From positions 350,021 to 414,020 of the forward strand of contig MNCI01036144.1 in the NCBI GenBank assembly GCA_015680685.1: DNA of 64,000 bases. The letters run 5' to 3'. Shown here piece after piece: positions 46,094 through 58,165 of this stretch (within the stretch, counting starts at the first letter, position 1; each line of letters opens with the position of its first letter). Below the pieces are notes generated by a model. It was given only the letters and a program-made list of their open reading frames with translations. It made no database searches and had not been told where the DNA came from. Source of the DNA: Gnetum montanum. Lineage: Eukaryota > Streptophyta > Gnetopsida > Gnetales > Gnetaceae. A program made the position numbers and the translations under genes.

Positions 46094-46930
46094 TGTTAAG
46101 TGCTTGTATGGATGGAATGTTTCTTTTATGCCTTTGTTTATGTACTTTTATTTCATTTCTTTATTCTTTTGTTTGTTATGTTATAATCTTTAGGTTAGGC
46201 TAATGGTTACGTGTCTTACGTAAAAATTTTTATAAACATGCCTTAAATAGAAACTTTTGGCTAACCAATGCTATAAATAGAGATGTCCCCTTGTACCTCA
46301 ACAAATGACACACTGTTTTCTCCTTTTGTATTGTTAATTTCAAGCATCAAATGTTTAAAGAAGTAAGAAATAGAAGAATTTTTAGTTCTCTCACATTTAT
46401 CTCATAAGATCTTATAATTCTCATAGTTCTTACATAATTCCTAGTACCAATCACATTTTTCGTCATTCACTTTGAAGATTTCAAGCATATCTCATTGGAT
46501 ATGATTAAAGATTATCATAGTTATTATTATTTTATCAATTTTACTTTAAAGATCTCATAGATAAGTTGAATTGTAGTTATTTAAATATCTAAAATACTCA
46601 AAGAATTAGATTTCATCATGAATTTTAAATTTCAAGTTAAATTCTATGCATTTTTAGATGTGCACAAGTTACTCTTTCATCTTATTTATTAGATCTACAT
46701 AATTTCTCTATTCTTTTAATTAAATATCATTAGATTTATCATTTGTGCATTAGTGGTAGTCAAACTCATCAAAGATCTAAGAGAAATGTTCTTCAATTCA
46801 AATGGATCATACTTTCAAAACTCAAGATTTATGTCAATAATCTATAATTAATTCTAGCATTTTGTTATGATATAGTTGTATCCTATATTAATTCTGACCA
46901 TTTTCGCAATGTCCAACAATATGTTCAAAT
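46094..46930 (+). repeat. Copia element G 3' LTR, right edge uncertain
   Basis: Starts TGTTAAGTGCTTG after the purine tract. Contains GCTATAAATAGAG (~46270) as TATA box. Matches the split copy at 13850-15020. The end is unclear because a decayed TGATGAG LTR follows. Confidence 0.6.
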
Positions 46931-46970
46931 TGAAAATGGTACCAAACATATCAATTCACATCACACCAAT

Positions 46971-47822
46971 TGATCTTCAATGACATGAATAACTTTTTCT
47001 TGATAATGTTAATTTTTATCAATGCTCTAATAATTACTTGTGAAAATGATATATTAAGAAATTTCCCAAGCAAAATAGGTTTCATGTGCATTGCAACACT
47101 AGTAAGTAGGTGGCCAAAGTTTATTAGTTTATTTTCTCAATTTCTAGAGTAATTAGCAAGAACTCATAGTATGGCATCAAGTCAAGTGTACATCTTTATT
47201 CGAGTGAAATGCACATAGATATATTCCATGAATGATAATAAATTTTAAGATTGACTTTATTTCATTATAATAATTCAACTTAGAAAAGATTTAATTTTCA
47301 ACATTTAATTTCCTCATTATTTACTATTTTCTTAGTATAATATTTAAGATTCCATTATATGTTAGTCATATGAAGGAATGAATGCAACCAATCTTAAACT
47401 TAGTTTCTCTTCATCTAGTAATTCCAGCAATGATATGACTTAGTGTGCCTAGTAGCAAATCTCTTTATAATCCTAGAAATAATAAAATAGTTTAAGACAT
47501 GTATGGAAGATCGAAAATAAAATACTCATAACTATAGAATAGCTTTGAATTTATTTTATTTTACATTAAATTAGTTTAGCTAATTTCTATATTTTTACTT
47601 AGTTTTATTAAAAATTGAATAACATCATAATCGTATGCATCACCATAGACTAAACCACACAAAGATAAAGAGCTACTACTACATCAAGTAGGAAGATAGC
47701 AACCTGAAATTCACAATCAACTATCTAGATACTTCACTAGTCTCATCCATGGATTATGATACAGTCTACTGTGATACTTGTAGATCATATAGTTGGGTGT
47801 TAGATATATTAGCCACTCATCA
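46971..47822 (+). repeat. Decayed TGATGAG-family LTR
   Basis: Ends AGCCACTCATCA at 47822. Upstream blocks match the A 3' LTR in order: CATCTTTATTCGAGTG (47188), TATGACTTAGTGTG, CATAGACTAAACCAC (47645) and GGAAGATAGCAA. The start TGATCTTCAATGACATGAAT at 46971 gives a length (852 bp) like the others, but no target duplication is visible, so the start is a guess. Confidence 0.6.
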
Positions 47823-48429
47823 ACTGCTACAACTGTGAAAAAATTATTCAAAATAAATCACTTTGAAGTGAATAAAAAGCCTTTGAACTTTAAAATAAAA
47901 AGCCTTAGCAAAAATCTTATAACTTAAGAAAGTAATAGGCCTTCAATTAGTAATCTCAAATATATTACCTAACTTCATTTTAAGTTTTATTAGACTTTGA
48001 TTAATCATTTGACCAAGAAAACCTTTAGAAAGATCATCTTTATACATGTTTAACAAATCTAAAATAATATCATCCAAAAACTATTTATAAAACTTATAGT
48101 GTAGAATTTCTAGATTAGAAGCTTTTCCATTAGCCATGGAAAATAAAACTTATTTAGAATGATGTATAGTTAATATGTCATCATCTTCCAAAATAAAGTA
48201 GGAATCATAGAAAAAAAATTTAGATCCTCTTTATCAATACCTTATGAAGTGAACACATCTAAATAATGATAAAAGAAGGCATATAAAATATCTATAGAAG
48301 TATAGAAAATATCACCATTAATATGAATTTTATTTATTTAACAACTTATTCTAGGATTTTTTTTAAAAGCTTGAAGAATTTTGTTAATGATTTATCCTAT
48401 GTATTTAACTAAGATAAGTGATGCTTACA

Positions 48430-48600
48430 ATTCTTATTCCTCATTTGGAGTAATGGTAAGATACTTATTTCTCAAGTTGAAAGAGGTGGGTTTGATCCTT
48501 AATGTAGTTGGTCAAAGAGGTTAGTCTTTAGCTTGGGCACAACCACCTAAAGAGGTTAGGGTTTTGCTCATCTATGTAGTCAATCCTATTTTATTAGGAT
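48430..48600 (+). mobile_element. Candidate tRNA-derived SINE
   Basis: Box A-like TGGAGTAATGGTAAG and box B-like GGGTTTGATCC ~45 bp apart, followed by AGGTTAGTCTTTAG and AGGTTAGGGTTTTG. It lies inside the LINE. No target duplication was identified. Confidence 0.5.
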
Positions 48601-49340
48601 AAGACTAGAATGATGATGAAAAAGATCATGATGAACTAATGCTCAAGTAAATCACCTTAATCTTTGTGGTCTTAAAAAGGTTTTTCTATTGTTAGAGGTT
48701 CACAAGTTGCTATTGAACATTTTTATCATGAGGGCTATGAGATAGATATTTTGCAAGTTAATAAATTTTATATCTACTTTAAAGGGTGATAACTTAAAAA
48801 ATTTTAGTCAAGAATTTACCAAAATATTTTAAAATTTTTATATCGTAAATAATAGCATTTCTGTATTTCAATGAATTCATTAAAATTTGCTAATCTCTTA
48901 ACCAATTTTTAAGCATCAAAAAAGAATATCTAAAAATTTTTATCAGATAAAAAACAATATTTGCAATAGAAAGAATAAAGAAAAGATTCATATTGCTTGT
49001 TATTTGAGTAGAAAAATTGATAGGAAGGTGATCTAAGTGATTACATTCCAGATGTGCTTAAATAAATAAACTATGTTGATATTATAATTAAACCAAGTAA
49101 ATAAGCATGGATCGCCATGATTATCACCACTATTAGGATTTGAAAGTGAAAGATTTTTTTATAAAAGAAGAGTAAGGTCTCAATTCATCTTGTTAAAAAA
49201 TGAAAGATACACATTATATTCTATCAAAGGTATTTTGCAACATACTAAAATCTTCACAAATAAACCAAACATCATTGAAAATATCATTATTAAATTGATT
49301 CCAATGAAAAACACTTTTTGAAAATCACATGAAGCATGCA

Positions 49341-49851
49341 TGATATCCTATTTCTAAATGTCATGATAAATGTCAAATATATGTAACCTTTGACATTATG
49401 CATAAAGGAAATAACAAGGAAAATATAGAAGAACAAAGAAAAAATGCTTTATTGATTGTGGAATAGTGTATTTGGGTCATGCTAGAGTTTCTTAGGGTTA
49501 CCTTCCTTTGATATTTATCCCTTAAAGATAATCCAACACTACTACCATGGTTAGACCTATAACTTGCCAAGAGAAATGGCCAATCATCTTCTTGCCCCAC
49601 TTCACTTGGCACCTGTTACTAACCTTCACCTACTCCACAACTCTATGTTGATATGACCTCTAATGCCCAGGTATAAATACGTTAGGTCAAACCATAGAAG
49701 GTCATATCAATAGACATGACTATTATTACAATGTATCCTTTCATGTCTTAATTATAGCTTGCCCTTTTGGGTCTTAATAAAATAATTACAATATTTGTTA
49801 TGAATAGTTACCATCTTTATTATGTAGTGGCATCATTTGAGAATGGGAACA
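49341..49851 (-). repeat. 567-bp-type LTR inside the LINE
   Basis: Collinear with the other copies (CTTTATTGATTGTGGAATAG, CTTCCTTTGATATTTATCCC, GGTATAAATACG). It starts TGTTCCCATTCTC on the minus strand. A solo copy that splits the LINE endonuclease. Confidence 0.75.
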
Positions 49852-50229
49852 TGATAACATATATACTACAAATATAAAAAATGTTTAAGTAAATCCAAAC
49901 ATCTTTCATTTGTAAGATACAACTAGAATCAATAATATATATAGAACATTTTTGAGCAACATAAAGAAGTACATAACCTTTCCGAACTTCATGATGATTA
50001 AAAAAGTAACTTTATATAGACATAAAAAATTTAGCTATTAAAATTAAATTCAAACCTCCAATTGCAAATTCTTGAAGACACAAAAAAATTAAAATTTTGA
50101 GAATGATATTGAGGATTTGACAACCTCCAAAAATTTCAAGAGATGAATTTCATGAGGGCTCAATGCCCAACATGGTTCCTTCTTTAATATCTAATATAAA
50201 ATAAAAAGAATTCACTTGCTCAAAATTAA

Positions 50230-51120
50230 AAAAAATTCACTATTACTTTTGGTAAGTCATATTTTATATAGTTCCTAAGTTTTTATGCTTTATGATTTTA
50301 CAACATAGGATTTGTTACTTTATTCCATTTGATCTTGAAAATATTTTATAATCACTTAGTAACTTGTGTGTTTTTGAATAATGGAATTCAAAGTTGATAC
50401 CCTCTCTAGTTTTTTCTTATAATATCTTTTTTTTATCTATATTCTTGGGAATTCATCTACTTTTTAATATTTTATTTGATGAAGTCTTGATTTCTTTTTT
50501 AGAATTTTTAAAAGTAGTATCTAGTTTTTAAATTTTTTATATCAATTTAATTTTAATAGCTCTTTTGGTGATTAGTTTAGGATAATCAAATACCTTGTAA
50601 AATGGTTCATGATAATAAAAATATGCATTAAAGTGGATAAGATAAGTAAATGTTTCTTTTAAAATCTTTCCTTTATAAGCTAGCTCTATAGAAGGAGGAA
50701 GTTCTTATTTAAATCAAATTCTACAAAAACACTTTGAGTTGGCCAAGCATAGAAACCACTTGTTTTTTTTTTCAAAAAGAGCATTCTTCCAATCACATTA
50801 GTAATATTTGTGAATAAAGAAAATACTTTTATAAGTTATATATGTTTTCATTCAATCATTCAAAATTGATGCAAGTGAAATTCTTTAGGTAAAAAACCTA
50901 GTAGTAAGCATAGAATTTTAAGAAATATTTAACAACTTCATCCAAAAAATCATCTAGTAAAATGAAACAAAGTAAGATTCATTATTTGTTCTTGTTGAAT
51001 TAAACTTTATGCTTCCATTAAAATCTATAGGTAGATCTTATATACAAGACATACGACTTGCAAAGTTATAACCGTTCATATCGATGGAAGTTTTCTTGTA
51101 CCTATCTAAGATCATTAAAA
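50230..51120 (-). pseudogene. LINE ORF1, degenerate
   Basis: Upstream of the endonuclease on the same strand. Readable stretch at ~50810-50600: GRMLFLKKKTSGFYAWPTQ, then FVEFDLNK, LPPSIELAYKGK and LKETFTY. This follows plant L1 ORF1 (IGxPLxxDxxTxxxxRxxxARVCVEIDLxxxLPxxIxL). The usual CCHC knuckle after it is reduced to HFNAYFYYHEPFYK. The N-terminal part to ~51120 is uncertain. Confidence 0.5.
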
Positions 51121-51764
51121 TTTTCCCTTACTGGCTAATATCATTCAATTGACCAAGAAATTATACAATAAAAATATGTAAAGAAATTAGAAATAGACAC
51201 TAGAAGTTGAAAGGATAAAATAGTAATCTACTTGTAGTATAAAATCGTTGCATATTCTATTCAAAAAATAAAGGAATTGTTTTGAAGCTTGCATAAGTAA
51301 TCATAAAAAAATTAAGGCCCTATTTAGAACAAAAAAAATTCTTCGTGCAAGATGTGTATGCAATTCTTAATAATAAAATTGAATATTTTTTCTACAATTT
51401 ATAAATTTCTTGTGCAAAATCCTTGTTAAATTATGAATTATAAAATTAATAGAGAAATGATAGTAAGTAAAAGATAGAGAAAAGGTACTTACCATCCAAA
51501 TTATATTGAGTGAAATATATTACAATAAAGATGTAATACAATCATAGAATGTTATATCAGAAGCATGAATTACAGTGTTGTAGAGAAAGAGTAAGCTTTC
51601 ATTACATATATATTAATAAAATCATATTTTGAAGGTTTTTTTGTGCTTTTAGTATTATATTTTTCTTGATTTTTATTGATATTTTTGATTTCCTACACAT
51701 AATCAGCTACTAATTGGTGTTCTTCAACACATACAAATGTTTGTAACTTATTTTTTAAGATGTC
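51121..51764. other. AT-rich DNA, nothing recognised
   Basis: Possibly 5' LINE sequence. No domain in any frame. Confidence 0.3.
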
Positions 51765-51915
51765 AAAATAAATAAATAAATAAATAATATTAACCCCTAA
51801 GACACATTGTGAAATTAAGACTTTTTAACTCAACATTGCCCACCAGAATTGAACCCATAACTTGGAGATTCTAAATCAAGAAACTTACTACTAGGATAAC
51901 ACATCATTATTATTT
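51765..51915 (-). mobile_element. Candidate tRNA-derived SINE with (AAAT)n tail
   Basis: Minus-strand TATCCTAGTAGTAAG (box A-like) and GGGTTCAATTC (box B-like), then CAATGTTGAGTTAAAAAGTC and an AAAT repeat tail (51769-51788). CATTGAGTTATAAACTTC in the SINE at 38352 aligns with it, so the two are one family. Confidence 0.6.
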
Positions 51916-52341
51916 TTAATTTATTTGTTACATTGCAAATGCATTAGCAATAAAGTACAATGATTCCAATATAATAACAATATTCATAGTGTCACTTAAG
52001 TGATTTTCAATACTATACTTTAAACACATGATGGAATGTTCAAGTAGAGGATTATCATTAGAAAGCTACTTTACATAGGATTTGAAGTTCGATGGCCCAA
52101 CCAAAGAATCAATTTCTTTTATGATCCTTAATTCATCAAGATCTTTTTATTGAACATAACCTTAACCTCTTAGGCTTTTAGTTTTCTACATGTGCTATAT
52201 GTCAAATAAAGCATTCATTCACTCATTTTTTAGGATTGTTCCTTTTCTAAATAGATATGGAATTGGTTACATTCCCTTCAAATATTTGATTAGAATTAGC
52301 CTATTACATTTCCTCACTGCATCTTTAAAGAAGATTACATT

Positions 52342-53206
52342 TGATGAGTGGCAAGGTACCCCTACACTCAATCATATGAATACGAGCGTTTCATACATGA
52401 TCCGGTCGAACTCTACAGATGGGCTAGTTGTGGTATCTAGATAGTTACTCGTTGATTGCAGTTCACTATCTTCCCACTTGGACTAGTATTGGCTTTGTGA
52501 CATATGGTTTAGTCTAGAGTGAGGTGTATGATATGTTCCTAAACTAATGCTACTCCTAGAGGCAATGGAAAATAACTTTAATTAGGCTAAGAGGAAAGGG
52601 AGAGAGAGTCTAAGCTAATAGGAGATAGGGAGAGAGAAGCTAAGCTAGCCTAAGTGCAATGAGCATCCGTTCCTTAATCATTCGTACACATCTTAGGCCT
52701 TGTGCATGACTACCACTAGGATTACCAAGCGCATGGCCTAAGTACACTACTGGGATACCAAGTAGTCACACGTAGATGCTCATGATTAAGTCATACTCAT
52801 TCTGTGTCTAATAAAAATAATAATTAAGTAATTAAACTAAGTGAATGCTACAATGATGAAGTAATCTTGATCTTTATTTTTGGTCATGTGTGTGTCCAAG
52901 TACATCACACTTGAATAAAGGATGCCATACAATTACAATCATCACACTGTGGGCATGCACTAGGGGAAAGGGTTGAGAAGAACTAGAAATGAAAACTAAG
53001 AACTAACTAAGAATGACTAACTTCTATCTAAAAATTATTTCAAAACTGACTCCTCTCATGGGCCTACATGTGTATTTATAGGCTCACATAGGAGTCACGA
53101 TATCGTGGATCTGATATTGTTATTTGGGCTATGATATCGTGTACCTAATATCATGGATCCAATATCGGGGGTCCTATATTGCAGCCTAATGAATCACAAT
53201 TCATCA
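52342..53206 (-). repeat. Element C 3' LTR
   Basis: 865 bp, TGATGAGTGG to CAATTCATCA on the plus strand. TATA region CCTATAAATAC (minus) at ~53075; six or more GATATC/GATATT motifs at 53095-53180. Confidence 0.95.
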
Positions 53207-53218
53207 TACCCCCATGAC
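53207..53218 (-). other. Element C polypurine tract
   Basis: Minus-strand AGTCATGGGGGTA touching the 3' LTR. Confidence 0.85.
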
Positions 53219-53339
53219 TGAATGAAAACTTGTCCTTGAGTCAAAATGAGAACATGCCCCATTGATTACATAGTGGATGCGTATGGGATTATTGACTAAC
53301 GGGGAGTTTATTCATGCCGTAGTGGAGAACTCAATAGAA

Positions 53340-56185
53340 TAAAATTAGGACACAACAAAAAATGGAAAATTACAAAATTTTGTGGAACTCATGTGGTTCC
53401 AGGTGATGGTGGCTCCTCCATGGGTTTCTTCCCCTTGTCTTGTGCTCCAGGTTTTGGAATTTGATGACGTTGAAGCAGTGCTTGAAGATTTTCCTCTTCT
53501 GTTCAGGGATCCTGTGTCATCCATGTTGATGTTCCAATGTTTGATGGAGTCAACACCCTCCATGGGCACAATAGTTGTGGAAACATTTTGTTTGCTTTGA
53601 CATACCAGGCCATAAACAACCATTGTTCCTCCTTGTAGGCTCTGGCTTTGTCCCTGTACTCCTGAAAATCTATAAGCCATTGAGCCAAGTTTGCTGTGAC
53701 ATCTTTTTGTCCTTGGTAGCTTGCTTTAACCACCTCTAGTTTAGAATTTGCAACTTCTAGTCTCTGCAACATTTTCTTGTGCTCTACAAATTTTGCTTCA
53801 TATTTGGCATAGGTGGTAGTTACTTGCCTCTCGAGCTCTGTCCTCGGGCATCTTGCTATTAACATGGCTAGATTGGTATACCATAGATTTGGCAATTCCG
53901 TGTACTCTGTGAGATCCTGAATTTGTAGGTCCTGGCTTTTAAGTTCCGCCTAGTGGCCAAATGCATATGTGTCCAATATGACCCACCAATAAGTATGTTG
54001 AGCACTAAAAGTGTTGATGTGCGCCTTAGCCATATGGATCTCGTTCTTGTTGAATTCCTTGTACATTCCCACCTGGTCTTGAAAATGCTCCTTTAACTTC
54101 TTGTGCCGCTTGGCATTGTTTTGGCCCACACTTATTTCGATGGTCATCTTCTAATGGATTACGCGTACCCCCTCCATTAAGAGGGTTCGATTCTCTTTTG
54201 CCAAATGGTTTATTTCTTGGTTGACCCTAATCAATTGTTCTCATAACTATTGAAATTTTTCTTCGAGAACATTCTTCTATTTCTTTGTAGCAGTCAATCG
54301 AAGATTATCAGTAGCAAGCTATTTATTCTCTTCTTGTAAGGCTCTAAGTGCCTTGGCGTGTGCGTAGGTTTGCACTTGTGCCTTAGTGGCATCCTAGTTG
54401 GCCTTCTCTTTCTCCTCTACCACTCTTTTATTATCCACAAAAAGTTTATTTAGTTGCTCGATCCTGAAGGTGTCTAGCTGGTCTATGGGAATGAATTGAG
54501 ATGGGTCCCACTGTGCAGCTTGCAGGGTTACAAGCTTTTCTTGGAGTCTTGCTAACTATGCTTGTACATGCTCAGCCCTAATCTTTGCCATGACTAGCTT
54601 TCCCTTGGTAGAGATGAGGTTTGATTGTGCTACTGTGACATCTTGTGGAATGTCAAACAAGGATGTCATTACTTTTCCTGTTTATAGCAACCGATCAAGC
54701 ACATCCTCATGCTCTGTAAGATCATCAAGGAATTGGCCAATGTTTGAGCATCACGTGCTCCTGTGAAGTCTACCAGTGGCACAATAGGGATGCTAAAGGA
54801 TTCTTTGATGTGATCTACAACCACCTCTATGGCTCCTGCTACATCCTAGTATTGCATGACCATCATTGTGGTCCCTTCACCAGTCTCTAATTGCACCCGA
54901 AAGGATGCAGCATTCCCTGAGATCTGTTGTGACATTGAGTCGCTCCTCCTTCTATTTGAATGGACACCTCTCCCTATGTGCAATCTTTAGAGACAATGGG
55001 CTGTACGGTATCATCAATGATGCAAAAGAGATTAGCATCATCACGACTACCCCAACTGACCATCTTAGCAATGGTCCTGAGATGGCTCATTGACAGTCGA
55101 TAATCCTGTGGTGGTGGCGGTTGGTCTTGCTAGCTTATGCTGGGCCCTGCTTTTTGTTGTTGACTGGGCCTTGAGCTTGGGAGTTGGCTAGGCACTGCAG
55201 TTTGAGTTGTAGTGGATCCTACCATCTATTCTTGCTCTTTCTCTAACTCCAACATCTCACTAGCACTTTTTCTTGGAGCTGGTGGCTTTAGCAGTTTAGC
55301 AAATGAAGCATTTTGGGCTCTTCTGGGGACACCATTGGTGTACCCCAGAATACCAGCATGCTTGCACAGCTTTTTGATGAGACAAGGGAAGGGCAACGTG
55401 AACTTCCCTATCTTGCATTCTTCGAACCACCTTAAGATCTCCATGAGATATAGATGAGGTAGGTTAGCATTAACCTTTCCCATCAATATCACACTTCCTC
55501 TTGCCACATATGTTGAAATTTTAGTCCTCTTGTGGGGAAGATGTGATAAGTTCCAATTTTTGAAGTATATCCTTTCTTCTAGCGTCAGCTCTTCATATGT
55601 CTTATCTTCTTTACCATACGCCCTCTTCAACCACACCTTTCGCACATCTATGTTAGAGCGAGTGGATAGGTGAGCAACTTTTAGCCCTGTATTCGGAAGG
55701 TTTAACACTTTCAAAATGGCCTTCACAGAAAAATCAATAGACACACCACCAATGTCAACTATGGTGCCTTCTTCTTTATTGTGCCGAAATTGGTACATTT
55801 CTCCTAAGTACCAAGCACTGCTTTCGAAGAGGATAGGCCATAATGGGGACCCTTGAGTTGGTCCATAATGACCTTAGGAGCAAATTCCATGAAGGATCCA
55901 AAGTTCAATTCCACGATCACTGCAGCTGATGTGGACCTTTCATAGATGGCCTACACACACTCCAGGGATAACATGAGGTGTTGTGCCTGTTTAGGTGCTA
56001 CAGTAGCTCCACCATCTGCTTGTCCTGATTCCCGATTGTATAGTAGCAAGAGTCTCTTTATGGATACTGAATGATTGTGCCTCCTGCTCTGTATGTTGTT
56101 CGGTAGATGCCTATCCTCTACCTCTCTTAGGTCACTTAGATGCACCTTGAGAGGGACCTTCTTGTTGTCCATGCTTTGGGGCCAT
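53340..56185 (-). pseudogene. Element C ORF3, longest copy, frameshifted
   Basis: Starts at ATG 56185 (MAPKHGQQEGPSQGASK) right after an acceptor-like TGATTGTAG. The best-kept part, 55798-55226 (190 residues), has MYQFRHNKEEGT, VSIDFSVKAILKVLNLPN, LSHLPHKRTKIS, HLYLMEILRWFEE and LPFPCLIKKLCKHAG, then a Pro-rich stretch. A Lys/Glu-rich coiled-coil region follows (54480-53500, e.g. QLNKLF, HAKALRALQEEN, LEVANSKLEVVKASYQGQKD) and the conserved end near 53350. Several stops and frameshifts. Compared with A it keeps ~120 more residues in the middle and a much longer coiled coil. It looks like a structural or scaffold protein rather than an enzyme; function unknown. Confidence 0.72.
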
Positions 56186-56432
56186 CTACAATCACACGGG
56201 GCCAATCATTATTAAGGTTGTTTGTAAAAGTTAAATTATACCTTACTTCTTGCCTTAATGAATTTTTTACTTATTCCATGTGATTTAAAGGTAGAAATTT
56301 TATGGAAATGTCCTCAAAAGGCTTTAATATTTGGCCCACTTTGCTTAGGTGGTTTCAAAGTTTAATTTCCCAGTATAGATAAGGAGATGAAATTGTTTTT
56401 GGCTCATTTTTATTATTTTTAGAGCTAATTAC
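56186..56432 (-). other. Element C candidate intron in the ORF3 leader
   Basis: Donor-like AAGG|GTAATTAG at 56432 and acceptor TGATTGTAG at 56186, same ends as in element A; 247 bp. Confidence 0.5.
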
Positions 56433-56674
56433 CCTTAATAGTGTTCTTTGGACGATGAAGAATTTCAAAAAATTTATGAGCAATTTAGAGTTTACCCCTC
56501 CCCCATGACTAAGCTGAACACTCCAGGGTTAGATAGGTTTGAATGAAATGTAAATTGGAGTGCTAGCAAGCGAGTTATGGCCAATAGATCAAGAGGTGCA
56601 TAGGTTGCAAGTCGTAGAAGAAAATTTGAAAAACTCCCCCACATGAACAGTTGCAAATGATGTTGATGTTCACT

Positions 56675-56735
56675 GGGGGGGGGAGGGGGAGGGGGGGTAG
56701 TGGGGGCGGGGGGATGGGGGTGGGGGCATATATAT
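56675..56735 (+). repeat. G-rich tract beside the internal TATA box of element C
   Basis: Runs of 5-10 G separated by A, TA, C or T over ~60 bp. In element orientation it lies just after the TATA box. Element A has only ACCCCCCG there, so the tract expanded in C. Confidence 0.85.
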
Positions 56736-56825
56736 AGGTTAATAGGACCCGATATCTTGTATGCGATAGTGCAGTCCCAATATCATGTCAGATGCGATAT
56801 CAGGGACTTGATATTGTAGCCTAAT
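56735..56825 (-). promoter_or_regulatory. Element C internal promoter-like block before ORF3
   Basis: On the minus strand: ATATCAAGTCCC, GATATCGCATC, ATATTGGGACTG, ATCGCATACAAGATATCGGG, then CCTATATATATG. It matches the arrangement in element A and in the LTR U3 and stands ~550 bp before the ORF3 start. Confidence 0.55.
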
Positions 56826-58165
56826 GAAAATAGGGTATTTGGAATAATTGATAATTTTTTTGAAATTTGACAGTGTAAACTAAAGACTTTAGGTCAATGT
56901 GAAGGCTCTAGGGTAATGTTGATCAGGCCTAATGTCACCGAAAAAGTATTATGATGTAAAATCTGGAAATGAAGGTCATGAAGAGTATGAGGAAAAAGGG
57001 CATGTGTTAGTACCTAGGAATTTTTGAATTGGAAGGATGATGGTGAGGGAAAGAATATTGTTGGTGATGCAATACTCAAAGGGTATAAAGTGATGTGGGG
57101 GTGTGCAACAAGTACAAATTACAAAATTCATGCAAGTGGGTCCTCCCCAAAGTAGGTTCCAACCTATAATGCCCTTGTGTAACATCACCTTAAAATGTCT
57201 GTAGGCACAAAAAGAGTGAAATGTAATCCACACTAATTCCACAAAACACACACATGTAAATACCATTGTGATGAGATATGAGTTCCATGCTACCCAAGAC
57301 ACAAGTCACAATTACATGAATAGTGGGATGAGGCGAATTGTAGAAGGGATTGCAGAAATTAGGACATGAGGTAATTGACCTAGGGCATAATGAATCCTGT
57401 GTGTCATGCATGATTAGTGTGTCATTAGCCCGTCACTCCAAAATCAAGACCAAGTCCATTCCTCTGATTAGTGACATCGCATTGTGTCATCCCAATGATA
57501 CACAACCATGAGAGCACTGTGACAACAAGGCGTACGATCACTTGGCATTTTGTTCAAGGGAGGACTGATTTTGCTTTGTGGCACTTATTTTTTTGAATAA
57601 TTAATCTAGAGAATCCACCAACCTTCAGGCATGGGTGCATGTCTTTCTAGTGGGACCCCCTAGAATATCATTATTTTGCTGGTTGAGTGCCTTTTGATTA
57701 CTCTTACTTCTGTCTTTCGTTAGATCTACAAGGATCTTAGTACAACCAAGCTACATGATAACTCCTACAGATGTCACCAAAGAGAATCCACAAGTCCCCT
57801 TGATGTTACACCTTGGTCATTCCCTCTTAGTCCATCATTTTTCGCTATGGGAATAATGAACAAAAATTACTCTAGGTTTTAATGATTAGGAATATTATTG
57901 TAACCAAGGTAGAACCTCTTATTCATAGAATGGGTGGGTGGATGTTGTGGGCTCGCTGTCCAAATAATTAGTCACCTAAAAATTGATAACATAGAACAAA
58001 ACCTCAACCAACGAGTCACATGAGTGTTTTATTCATAGATGAGATTACTTCTAAAAATATAAAAAATACAAAAAGACAAAAAGATAAAAAGATAAAACAA
58101 TAAATTGAAAAATGAAAAACTGGAAAACAAAAAATTATAAAACTAAAGAAAATGAAAAATATTTA

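Larger units (their letters stand above)
47823..50153 (-). pseudogene. LINE (L1-type) ORF2: endonuclease and start of reverse transcriptase
   Basis: Begins MKFIS*NFWRLSNPQ at 50153, the endonuclease start MKxxSWNxRGL with TGG changed to TGA. After a 567-bp-type LTR (49341-49851), the endonuclease end reads LFTWFNYN near 49110 and DHLPI-like near 49040. The linker is at ~48320-48200 (INGDIFYTSIDILYAFFYHYLDVF; GIDKEDLNFF). Reverse transcriptase starts at ~48130 (MANGKAS, YKFYK, NMYKDDLSKGFLGQMINQSLIKL, RPITFL). The copy stops at 47823 against the decayed LTR before the catalytic YADD-type motif. Many stops and frameshifts. Confidence 0.7.
56433..58165 (-). other. Element C spacer
   Basis: Non-coding; collinear with A 9477-11169. 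Shared blocks include AGTGTTCAGCTTAGTCATGG (minus, ~56510), GTGGGTCCTCCCCAAAG (57137) and CACAAGTCCCCTTGATGTTA (~57790). Short open frames here have no domain. Confidence 0.65.

Noticed and set aside
57190-57411. Minus-strand frame of 73 residues in element C spacer
   Set aside because: Overlaps another frame, no domain, lies in conserved non-coding spacer.
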